Assembly: GCA_013396915.1 (NCBI GenBank)
Contig: VWZL01000597.1
Coordinates: 253,963 to 317,962, forward strand
Source of the DNA: Stercorarius parasiticus
Lineage: Eukaryota; Chordata; Aves; Charadriiformes; Stercorariidae
Direction: 5' to 3'
DNA: 64,000 nucleotides
The notes beneath the pieces are model-generated. The model had not been told where the DNA came from. It saw only the letters and a list, made by a program, of their open reading frames with translations, and did not search any database. How positions within the stretch are numbered: the stretch's first letter is position 1; each line of letters opens with the position of its first letter. The translations under genes and the position numbers were made by a program. This document shows positions 15,501-21,745 of the stretch, piece by piece.

Positions 15501-18500
15501 TTAATGAAACACACATTTTCAACCTTCAGCAGCAAGTGAGAGACATGGAGGTGATATATTCTTCCTCTCAATTAACCCTTGCTATTTTTACCCCTTACCT
15601 CTTTGTTTTGCAGGCTGATGCTCCTCCTCCTCAGTGGGTTCTGAAGGGTCGTAATAATCACTGCCATAACGGAATCCCACTGCATTATAGGTACCATCCT
15701 CTGCCAAAGCTTCACTCAGTCTTTTATATTCCTCCTCTTGAACAAAAATGCAATTACCCATCATTAGAACATATTTAAAAGCTAATTTCTTAAAAATAAA
15801 AATAAAATTAAAAAAAAGAATAATATTTCTTACTTTGGTTTTTAAATGAGAAGTTTTCACCTAATCATTTTAACTTGCATTAAAAATTTAATAGAAAAAT
15901 GCAGCATATACATATGCTGACCACTTATTTCTTCCTGAAGAGATAAAGGTTGCAGGTTAAAACATTCTAATGCAATTATGCATACAAGAGTACAGAATTT
16001 CATTTATACAACACTAAAAAAGACGCAGAATGTGTTTATTTTGGGGATTTTTGGGTCTGAAATCCCAGTCTGCCCTCAAAATCTGGGCAATTTCTGTGTG
16101 GATCTATATTTAAACTATCCCGAGGTCCTCTCACATACGCAAAGACTCCTGTTTTTCGAATCCACTGGGTACTGTCAAGATAACATCAGAAAAAGAGAGT
16201 ATAAAATTAGGAGTAAATTTAATTTCATAATTATTTATTTAAACATGTGCTAAACTCAGGAAGTTTCCTTGAGCAATACCTTGCCTCGCCTCCTCCTCAA
16301 GCAAGTCCGTATGCAAGGCTAAATACCTCTCTTCATCACAGAGGGCTTCTATTCTAGCTTCCTCTTCAGACAATTGATAATCTCTGTTCCACGTGGAATA
16401 TTCAGCATCATATTCAGAAAGGTCATGTAGGTGACCACGCCCATCGTACCTGCAAGATGAAACAGCTGGTCAATGCAAAAAACTTAGGGCTTGGGTTTAT
16501 GCGACTACTTAAATACTTACCCATTAAAAATGAAAAAAAAAATACTTATATGTTAAAGCATATTTCCTTTTAGAAGTTACATTTAATCTTGCTAATCATT
16601 TGTCACCAACTATCGAAAATTTGTTTAATAGTCTAAATTCCTCTCAGAGAAACTAATAAATTATTACAATTAAAGGCAAAGGTATCCTTTAATAGTTTAA
16701 TTGGGATCCATTTCCTTAACAGCTCTTACCGTACGTGCTTCAACCAACCAATCAATGTCACTTGCAAAATACGTTTTTCTGGAAAGTCAAATAGCTTACA
16801 TTCACACAAACCCGAATACATAAATACCTATCCGTAAGAACCAAACGGTCGAAATTTCCTCGCTTCTTTCTGCTAGTCCCGAACTCTCAGGAGATATCTT
16901 CACCATAGAAACTTGCGTCCATTGGAGGTAAAATCATGGCTAGGCTCGGCCCCTAGCCATTTGGCTGAGGAAATAAGTTCTGGGTTATGTGATAGAGAGA
17001 CACACATACATAGGAACAGTAACATATACATGCAATTTAAGGAGGTTCACCGTAAAAACGGCGAAGATCAATGACGTACAGTTCCTTTCTACTAAGCAGA
17101 AACAATTTTATTTGCAGGAAAAGCACTGAATTGGGATAATGTTTATGCATCAATAAGAGAAACTGATTGAAAAGTGACAGTAAACTCGACTCCGCTGAGG
17201 TGTCTTCCCACACACAACTCTTGACTTGTGCCAACTTGCTAGACCAAAAACAAAGAAAGTAAATATTCTTATAGCAAAAAGTTAATGAAACACGTAGGTC
17301 TGGTTAATCAAGCTCTGTCCACAGGCAAACTTCAACCCATGCCTTCTCATAGCAATGTGCTTTTCTCAAAATGGTGAAAATGAAGACTTCCTGCTGCTGG
17401 AGATAAAAAGACTCTAAGCTTCCAAAGGAGTTTGTAAGATTAGTAATTGCAAGCTACCTTACCTTACAAATGTATGTTATTTGGATTTCTCGGCATTTTA
17501 TGTACATACATGCACATACTTAGTTTTTGCTCCCAACAATTTCTATAATGACTGTAAATTGGGTGACTGTTGCACAGGACCACAAAAATGGCCTCTGCCT
17601 ACTAATGAATCTGTCACAACAGTGATCTGGGTTAGAAGTTGCATCATAACACTTCTATTCTCATATAAGTCAGAAACTAAACATAGCTATGAACAGTTAT
17701 AGTTGGTTTTTCATGTCTTCATGTTTATTCCAATTTAACAAAGTATTTCAATCATAGAAATCATTAATGGCGTAAACCCCAAAATAGCGCAAAGGCATTT
17801 CTTTTTTCTCCAGTCTTACAGAAGGAAATGAAAAGACCTTCCCCTACTGACTTCTTTCCAAGCCAAATACAGTTGCTAAATCAAAACAAGAAAAATCATG
17901 TACAGCACCAAAACAATAATGAAATTGAGGGAACAAATATCTATAGTATGTCATGTGATCCTTTTCAAACCAAAATCCTTCCATCTTTCCCACTGAGGTT
18001 TTCAGGGTCAGCCGCAACTCTTAAATTGTACTTTCAGTGCTCCACTCAAATATACCCAACCTGACCTCCCATTTTCCCCTCTCTCCAGGAAAGTATTCAG
18101 AAAAATAATTCTGAATAAGTTTATTTCTAAATCCCATCCTGCACTGCTGAAACAACTTAAGAGACCAGAAAAAAATCAAAGTAGATTCTATTACTCTCTC
18201 TGGCCATGAACCTGTACCTACTGCAAAACAACCAAGAAAAGCCACTTCTGACACAAAATTTGAAAAGCAAGTACCCAAAATCAAAGAGATTCTGCCTAAT
18301 ACAGCGAATCATGGCACAAGGAAAAGGTAACTAGGCCAAGAATTGCTTCTGGGGTATCCCAGCAACACCCCACAGCCAGATTACATATGCGAAATAAGAA
18401 AACCGTATTTCCCCTAAGGCAGATAAATACCTTTCCACTGCCACACTGCATCCTTCTTGCTTAGAGAACAAACAAAGCACCTAGTAAGTATTCCCATGCA

Positions 18501-19177
18501 ATAAGGCTCCCTTGGTTTCCAAGTGAGAAAAGATGATGTTTGTGGTTTGCATTGAAAAGGAGCAGATCATTCCCATTCTCCACTCCACCCTGCAAAGCCT
18601 ACCCTACCAAGTGGAGCAGAAACGCGCAATGCACGAGGACTGTCAGGAGGGGAACCTCCCAACACTGCCAGAGCAGGGAACCCCAAGTTCCCGCTGCCGG
18701 GGGGGTGGCCCTGCGGCATTACAAAAACAGCACTCAATGCACTCTACCAGGACGAGATGCCCTCCAACTCTGCCAGTGAAGAAGATCCCCACACGTCTGC
18801 CAGAGTGAGCCCTTTGCTCACCCCCCGCCCTCACCTACCCACAGCATAAGGGGGGGAACAGAAAGAGGCTATAACAGGAGATCTCGCAGCAGAGTCTGGG
18901 GGTTGTGTTACACCGACCTATCGATCATGATCTTGGGGTCTCCCATCCAAGGAATAAGGTGTCGCCCCTGCTCCTGGTACTGAGCCTTCTCATCATCTCG
19001 AAACAGCTTGCAGGCATAGCCGAACACCAGCAGCTCCACACGGCTATTCCCACCTCCACCTCCTCCTCCACCTCCTCCGGGGGGCCCGGGGACCGCTCCC
19101 CCGCCTGACAACAACATTAAGGGCGGCGGGCCTGCTTCTTCTGCAGTCCGTCGAGAACCTCCGACCCCTCCGTACAT
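393..19177 (-). CDS. SFSWAP: SFSWAP, splicing factor SWAP (5' 11 coding exons; 3' end outside window)
   Basis: Nuclear RNA-binding splicing regulator, vertebrate homologue of Drosophila suppressor-of-white-apricot; family members influence alternative splicing (fibronectin, CD45 and tau are reported mammalian targets) and, in flies, their own pre-mRNA. Eleven exons join in frame from the ATG at 19177-19175. Predicted order: Gly-rich N-terminus (residues 1-45), DRY/EERY region (about 46-180, with D86-R87-Y88 and E126-E127-R128-Y129), SURP1 (about 227-270), nine-Asp run (302-310), proline-rich segment (about 395-440), SURP2 (about 475-515), and an acidic Ser/Thr linker to residue 591. Every junction is GT-AG and phase-consistent. 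The human protein is about 950 residues, so roughly 360 C-terminal residues, including the RS-rich tail, should lie beyond position 1. Identity is certain from the SURP modules and the DRY/EERY region; exact UTR limits are not. Confidence 0.97.
571..2877 (-). other. SFSWAP intron 10
   Basis: 2.3 kb, AT-rich. No exon, RNA gene or recognisable transposon seen; short ORFs inside have no family resemblance. Confidence 0.8.
2878..2971 (-). CDS. SFSWAP: SFSWAP exon 10 (second half of SURP module 2)
   Basis: 94 nt; acceptor TTATCAG|G, donor TGTCAG|GTACATG. It encodes [20 protein letters not shown] and then [11 protein letters not shown] (residues 502-532), the C-terminal helix of SURP2 with the Phe-x-Phe-Leu and Tyr-x-x-Tyr-Tyr pattern seen in SURP1. 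Ends in phase 0. Confidence 0.96.
2972..3373 (-). other. SFSWAP intron 9 with local direct repeat
   Basis: 402-bp intron. Its only notable content is a two-copy direct repeat at 3155-3240, listed separately. Confidence 0.85.
3155..3240. repeat. Two-copy direct repeat, 52-bp offset
   Basis: Copies at 3155-3189 and 3207-3240 share GTTGGTTG-TTTGGG-CAA-AATGCTTTGGCATTA with two substitutions and a one-base length difference. The unit contains the palindromic core AATGC-TTTG-GCATT. It looks like a local tandem duplication. Confidence 0.85.
3374..3505 (-). CDS. SFSWAP: SFSWAP exon 9 (first half of SURP module 2)
   Basis: 132 nt; acceptor TTTTCAG|C, donor CTCAG|GTAAGAG. It encodes residues 457-500 plus two bases: [20 protein letters not shown] followed by [20 protein letters not shown]. 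The SURP core Gly-x-x-Phe-Glu is G487, F490, E491. The exon ends in the split codon Arg501, so SURP2 is divided between exons 9 and 10, whereas SURP1 is intact in one exon. Confidence 0.96.
3506..3829 (-). other. SFSWAP intron 8
   Basis: 324-bp intron between the proline-rich exon and SURP2. Nothing else seen. Confidence 0.85.
3830..4067 (-). CDS. SFSWAP: SFSWAP exon 8 (proline-rich segment)
   Basis: 238 nt; acceptor TATAG|CA after nine T, donor ACAAG|GTACCA. It encodes residues 378-456: [20 protein letters not shown], then PPPPGIDV and [13 protein letters not shown] proline runs and a Ser/Thr-rich end. Proline runs of this type are possible ligands for WW or SH3-like partners, but no partner can be inferred here. 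The donor has C at +4 and A at +6 and looks weak. Confidence 0.96.
4068..6705 (-). other. SFSWAP intron 7
   Basis: 2.6 kb, AT-rich. It contains one ambiguous base (n at 4505) and a C-run interrupted by A near 6498-6511. No exon, RNA gene or named repeat recognised. Confidence 0.8.
4505..4505. other. Ambiguous base (n)
   Basis: Single undetermined base in SFSWAP intron 7; no coding effect. Confidence 1.
6706..6841 (-). CDS. SFSWAP: SFSWAP exon 7 (inter-SURP linker)
   Basis: 136 nt; acceptor TTTCAG|CC, donor GATT|GTAAGT. It encodes residues 333-377 with the conserved [19 protein letters not shown] followed by a Ser/Thr/Gln-rich stretch ending in AEYSSD. Enters in phase 0 and leaves one base (T) that pairs with CA of exon 8 to make Ser378. 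Confidence 0.96.
6842..7741 (-). other. SFSWAP intron 6
   Basis: 0.9 kb, AT-rich, with a short G-rich stretch near 7107-7128. Nothing else seen. Confidence 0.8.
7742..7857 (-). CDS. SFSWAP: SFSWAP exon 6 (nine-Asp acidic run)
   Basis: 116 nt; acceptor TATTTAG|AT, donor AAG|GTACTTG. It encodes residues 294-332: a Ser/Lys start, two Glu, nine consecutive Asp (302-310; GAT/GAC repeat), then [20 protein letters not shown] and MK. The conserved [13 protein letters not shown] block fixes the frame. The Asp codon run is a GAT/GAC trinucleotide repeat and may vary in length. Confidence 0.95.
7858..8316 (-). other. SFSWAP intron 5
   Basis: 459-bp intron with a consensus donor GTAAGT. Nothing else seen. 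Confidence 0.85.
8317..8542 (-). CDS. SFSWAP: SFSWAP exon 5 (SURP module 1)
   Basis: 226 nt; acceptor CCACAG|CC, donor AAAC|GTAAGT. It encodes residues 219-293, starting [20 protein letters not shown] and containing the complete first SURP (SWAP) module. Visible SURP hallmarks are the helix IIERTANFV, the central Gly-x-x-Phe-Glu (G239, F242, E243), and the closing FDFL...HYLNPYYKF segment. SURP modules are short helical protein-binding domains; in SF3A1 one binds SF1, and partners of SFSWAP SURP1 cannot be read from sequence. A basic EKK tail follows. Confidence 0.97.
8543..12408 (-). other. SFSWAP intron 4
   Basis: 3.9 kb, the longest intron in the window, AT-rich. No coding, RNA or clear transposon signal. 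Confidence 0.8.
12409..12494 (-). CDS. SFSWAP: SFSWAP exon 4 (acidic linker before SURP1)
   Basis: Small 86-nt exon, too short to stand out as an ORF. It was found by looking for the link between exon 3 (phase 1) and SURP1. Acceptor TTGTAG|AA, donor CTG|GTATGTG. It encodes [20 protein letters not shown] and then LNVPSDVEL (residues 190-218), matching the acidic linker and the conserved EEPFVAP and PSDVEL blocks of the family. It ends in phase 0. Confidence 0.94.
12495..15598 (-). other. SFSWAP intron 3
   Basis: 3.1 kb, AT-rich. It includes a GT-rich low-complexity tract (about 13560-13608) ending in a T-run and one ambiguous base (n at 13609). No other feature recognised. Confidence 0.8.
13609..13609. 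other. Ambiguous base (n) at end of T-run
   Basis: Single undetermined base after a 13-T run in SFSWAP intron 3; probably a homopolymer sequencing ambiguity. Confidence 1.
15599..15736 (-). CDS. SFSWAP: SFSWAP exon 3 (end of DRY/EERY region)
   Basis: 138 nt; acceptor TTCAAG|AG, donor AGAG|GTAAGG. It encodes residues 144-189, beginning [15 protein letters not shown] and containing [16 protein letters not shown], all typical of vertebrate SFSWAP. The acceptor is preceded by A rather than a pyrimidine. The next AG two bases downstream would break the frame, so the upstream AG is chosen. Confidence 0.94.
15737..16279 (-). other. SFSWAP intron 2
   Basis: 543-bp intron; AT-rich with an A/T low-complexity stretch near 15790-15830 that supplies part of the acceptor region. 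Nothing else seen. Confidence 0.85.
16280..16449 (-). CDS. SFSWAP: SFSWAP exon 2 (DRY and EERY motifs)
   Basis: 170 nt; acceptor TTGCAG|G, donor CAAG|GTATTG. It completes Arg87 and encodes Tyr88 to Gln143, with [20 protein letters not shown] followed by an acidic helix-like stretch containing the EERY signature (residues 126-129). This is the most conserved part of the family N-terminal domain (Pfam DRY_EERY, alternative splicing regulator). Phase 2 in and phase 1 out agree with the neighbouring exons. Confidence 0.95.
16450..18917 (-). other. SFSWAP intron 1
   Basis: 2.5 kb first intron with a weak donor (GTCGGT). The promoter-proximal part (18650-18917) is GC-rich and belongs to the CpG island; the rest is AT-rich without recognised elements. 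Confidence 0.85.
18640..18810. repeat. Degenerate CTGCCAG-containing repeats in intron 1
   Basis: Three related blocks, AACACTGCCAGAGCAGG, CAACTCTGCCAGTGAAG and CACGTCTGCCAGAGTGAG, lie within 170 bp at unequal spacing. They suggest a decayed minisatellite-like array or chance similarity in GC-rich sequence. Confidence 0.4.
18918..19177 (-). CDS. SFSWAP: SFSWAP coding exon 1 (start codon, poly-Gly, start of DRY/EERY region)
   Basis: Starts at ATG 19177-19175 (protein MYGGVGG...), the only ATG in this frame near the conserved N-terminus; the -3 base is G, a fair initiation context. It encodes 86 codons plus two bases: a low-complexity Gly/Pro/Ala stretch with ten consecutive glycines (residues 34-43), then the conserved block beginning [18 protein letters not shown]. 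The last codon (Arg87) is split AG|G, so the DRY motif is divided between exons 1 and 2. The donor is AG|GTCGGT, weaker than the GTRAGT consensus. The exon lies wholly inside the CpG island. In-frame codons upstream of the ATG are open, but the only earlier start-like codon there is TTG, so I chose the ATG. Confidence 0.95.
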
Positions 19178-19320
19178 CACCAGGAGATGCAGCGAGGAGG
19201 AGGAAACTCGCAGCAACAACGACTGTCCGAGAAGCGAGTCCCCCAGAAGGCCAGGCCCGCACTAAACTCCCCAGCTCCACAGCACCACAGTCGCCATCAC
19301 CCGAAACAAAATGGCGATGC
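19178..19320 (-). other. SFSWAP: Probable SFSWAP 5' UTR
   Basis: GC-rich leader between the ATG and the cluster of ETS/YY1-like motifs. I see no ATG in the SFSWAP frame upstream of the chosen start. The upstream limit is inferred from motif positions only, because there is no transcript evidence. Confidence 0.5.
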
Positions 19321-19620
19321 TTCCGCTTCCGCTGGCAGCGCAGAGGCCGGGCTGACTTCCGGCGGCAGGCAGATTCGCGGTTGGTTTGGGCAGTAAAAAT
19401 CGAAGGAAAATATCGTGCGGCGAGAGTCCGTGCTACTGGCAGGACAGTGTGGCGACTGGCGACAGCGGCCGGGTGCCAGGCGGGGGCTGCGACACCGCGG
19501 CCGTGGCGAAAGTGCGGAACCAAGGGGGCGGGGCGGCCCCGCTGAGGCGCTTGGCCTGACGGCGCGGGGTGCTTGGGTCCTGCCGATACACTGGGGCTTG
19601 GCGGGGGGCGGAGTTTGGAG
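19300..19620. promoter_or_regulatory. SFSWAP core promoter, TATA-less, ETS/YY1/GC-box
   Basis: On the plus strand CAAAATGGCG (19307-19316) resembles a YY1 core, followed by CTTCCGCTTCCG and a consensus ETS site ACTTCCGG at 19355-19362. GC boxes lie at 19524-19536 (GGGGGCGGGGCGG) and about 19605-19613. No TATA box is seen at a plausible distance. This is the usual make-up of a housekeeping vertebrate promoter, which commonly fires in both directions. Factor occupancy is inferred from motifs alone. Confidence 0.7.
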
Positions 19621-19779
19621 GCTTTTGTGATCCATCTCAGCTGAAATGCGTATACAGTTTTAAAAGAGAAGGAGAGGGGCAGCGGAGGCTCTGCACGAGG
19701 CAGGGAGCCGCGTCTCCCGGCGTCGCCACGCTGAGGAGCCCCCTAGGGGACTGACGGCGGGAGCCATCGGCCGAGGGAA

Positions 19780-20037
19780 ATGGAGGACCTGAGGACTGCG
19801 GGGCTCGGCAGGACGATGGGGCAGGATGATGTGGCAGAGTGGCCGGCTCTCAAGGGCAGAGTTGTGGGAAGGGGTAGCAGACAGCAGGATTCACCTCAGG
19901 CTGCAGATGAGAAATTCAGAGGGAAAGCGGGCCTGGCAGCCAAGGCGGGAAGGGGAAAGGCTGTGGCGCTGAGGAGGACTTTTCCAAAAAATCGAGAAGT
20001 TAGGCTATGTTTGCTAAGATTGTGTAATGTGGGCTGA
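19780..20037 (+). other. Open frame of 85 codons on the divergent side of the CpG island (unproven)
   Basis: ATG at 19780 has G at -3 and G at +4 (strong initiation context) and opens 85 codons, basic and Gly/Ala/Arg-rich, with no recognised domain. It lies where a divergent transcript from the shared CpG-island promoter would start. GC-rich DNA has few stop codons, so chance is the leading explanation. I do not call it a gene. Confidence 0.15.
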
Positions 20038-21174
20038 AATTTTCGATGTTGTTTTCCTCAGGATTATTATTTTCATTACTCTTCAAGAAGTACGAAGAAA
20101 CATGTTGGTTTTGCATATGTTACAACAAAATTTTGCAATGAAGCACATCATGCTTTTCATTTCACAGTGGGAGTTAATCCACAGCGTTCATTATGAGAGA
20201 TTCTGGGTGCCGACAGATAGAGGCAGAGCTGCTGGGGTTTTCCGGTGTGAACAACTTAATGGCATCATTGTACGCAAAGGGATGAAATATGTAAAACAGT
20301 GTGAGAAAAGCAATGCATGAGCACTGGAAAAGAGATGGATAGCTTGTGTCAGCATTTAGAAATACCTGCTACCATGTAAACTTACTGGAGGAGGAATCTA
20401 GAAACTTCTTTGGATGCCTCTTTATTAATCTAGAGTCATTAAATTGAAAACAATACATGGGGTTTCCACGGTATTTTTCACAGTGAACTACAGAATCTGA
20501 GTAAACTTTATAATGCTGCTGTTAGGTAATTGTGATGCAGATTCCACCTGCCATTCCACATCCTAGAAAAGATGGTTAAAAATCTACAAAAGTTAACATC
20601 TGTATCCTTCACAATGAGTATGTGGAAGTTACCAGTAATTATCTGATGCTTCAAAGCTATCAGTGAACAAATCTGCTAAAGGTAGATGCTTCAGATGTAT
20701 CTTACCATTTTATAAAAATAATGACTGAGTTGTTTTAATGAAGAGAGAAATTCTTGAGTTGTTTTAATGAAGAGAGGAGTTCTAAGTGTAACACTCGCCT
20801 TTGAGAAACAAAATACAGAGCTGAACACCAAGGAGACAGATGGGAACATGCTTGAACAGTGTGCAACAATTTTATACCAGCTGGGAAGCGTTGGGAGTAA
20901 AGAAAAGAGCAGGACAAAACAACAGAAAGAACTCCAAGAAAAAAATAAACAGTTTTTTCCAGGGAGTATAAGAAAGCAATTGAACGTGGATATGTGCTGA
21001 CGATTTTGTGACTTCCATAAGTCTTCTGGTCATGCAAATGATTCAGTAAAAGGATAGCATGGCACAAAAATGGATCTGTGCAGTTGAAGTAGCAGTGTAA
21101 TAAGATAACTTCAGACCATTTTACTGGAATATCAGCACTTGAGACAAGGACGTGACCTGTGCATGAGTGAGATA
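20038..21174. other. Non-coding sequence upstream of SFSWAP, possibly partly LINE-derived
   Basis: No gene recognised. Lys/Glu-rich short frames at 20.8-21.0 kb could be the linker portion of the RTE-like element that follows, but the match is too weak to call. Confidence 0.5.
20727..20784. repeat. 29-bp tandem duplication
   Basis: Two adjacent units, 20727-20755 and 20756-20784. The first 21 bases (GAGTTGTTTTAATGAAGAGAG) are identical, followed by a diverged 8-base end. Confidence 0.9.
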
Positions 21175-21745
21175 AAGAACAAAAATGGAAATCTTAGTTA
21201 CAAAGAATGCAATTACAGAAAGATGGAGGGAGTATTTTAATGATTTCTTTAATGGTGAAATGGATAAAGGCGAACAAACAGCAATTTTCCAGCCAGCTGA
21301 GCCATTTGTAGAAGAACCAAGAGGGGACCAGAACACCCAGGAACACTAAAGCACCAGGTGTTGAAAATGTTTCCACTGAATTATTAAGAACAGGAGGGGA
21401 TAAGGCTTTAAAAAGTAATTTGTGTTAGTTTGGTGCTTTGAATATGAGGCAAAGAAATGGAAAGGGGAACGACGTGTCTATTTTTGAGAAAGGGGACAAA
21501 ATGAAACTTGAGGCCTGGGGCAGTATCTTGCCGTTTATTACAACATGTGATGTTCTAGGCTATTTGTTCACATGTAATTACCCTGTAAACAGAAGAGAGA
21601 TTAAGAGAGGTTTCTGGAAGAACAGGACTACAGCACAACAGTTATTTTTCATGTTATTGAGTATCTGAGGAAAAGAAGTAGGAACCTGAGCAGACTACAT
21701 ATGGGGATGTTTAATGTATTTAAGAAAGCATGTCATGGCGCATTA
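21175..21745 (+). mobile_element. Decayed non-LTR (RTE/BovB-like) reverse transcriptase remnant
   Basis: Conceptual translation over several frames gives peptides in the right order for an RTE-type LINE ORF. IKNKNGN then TERWREYFNDFFNGE (from about 21215) is the linker before RT. APGVENVSTELLRTGGDKAL (about 21351-21410) matches the KAPGxDxIPAELLKxGG block. IFEKGDK (about 21479-21500) matches IPKKGD. GFWKNRTTAQQLF, then a frame change to RKRSRNLSR...FNVFKKA (about 21608-21732), matches the GFR-x-R-x-T-x-DQ...FxDxxKAFD block. Stops and frameshifts lie between blocks, so it is an inactive fossil. The clade is inferred from remembered motifs. It may begin as early as about 20.8 kb. Confidence 0.6.

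Larger units (their letters stand above)
18650..19800. promoter_or_regulatory. CpG island over SFSWAP exon 1
   Basis: The only CG-dense stretch in the window; CG dinucleotides are frequent from about 18.9 to 19.8 kb and rare elsewhere. It covers exon 1, the 5' UTR, the promoter motifs and about 400 bp on the upstream side. Limits are by eye. Confidence 0.85.

Noticed and set aside
15494..15778. 94-codon plus-strand frame
   Set aside because: Antisense shadow of SFSWAP exon 3.
19177..19219. Upstream in-frame extension of SFSWAP exon 1
   Set aside because: The frame is open for 14 more codons but its first start-like codon is TTG, not ATG; the MYGG start fits the family.
19044..19523. 159-codon minus-strand open frame over the CpG island
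   Set aside because: It overlaps SFSWAP exon 1 in another frame; GC-rich sequence with few stops and an Arg/Ala-biased product is a typical shadow.
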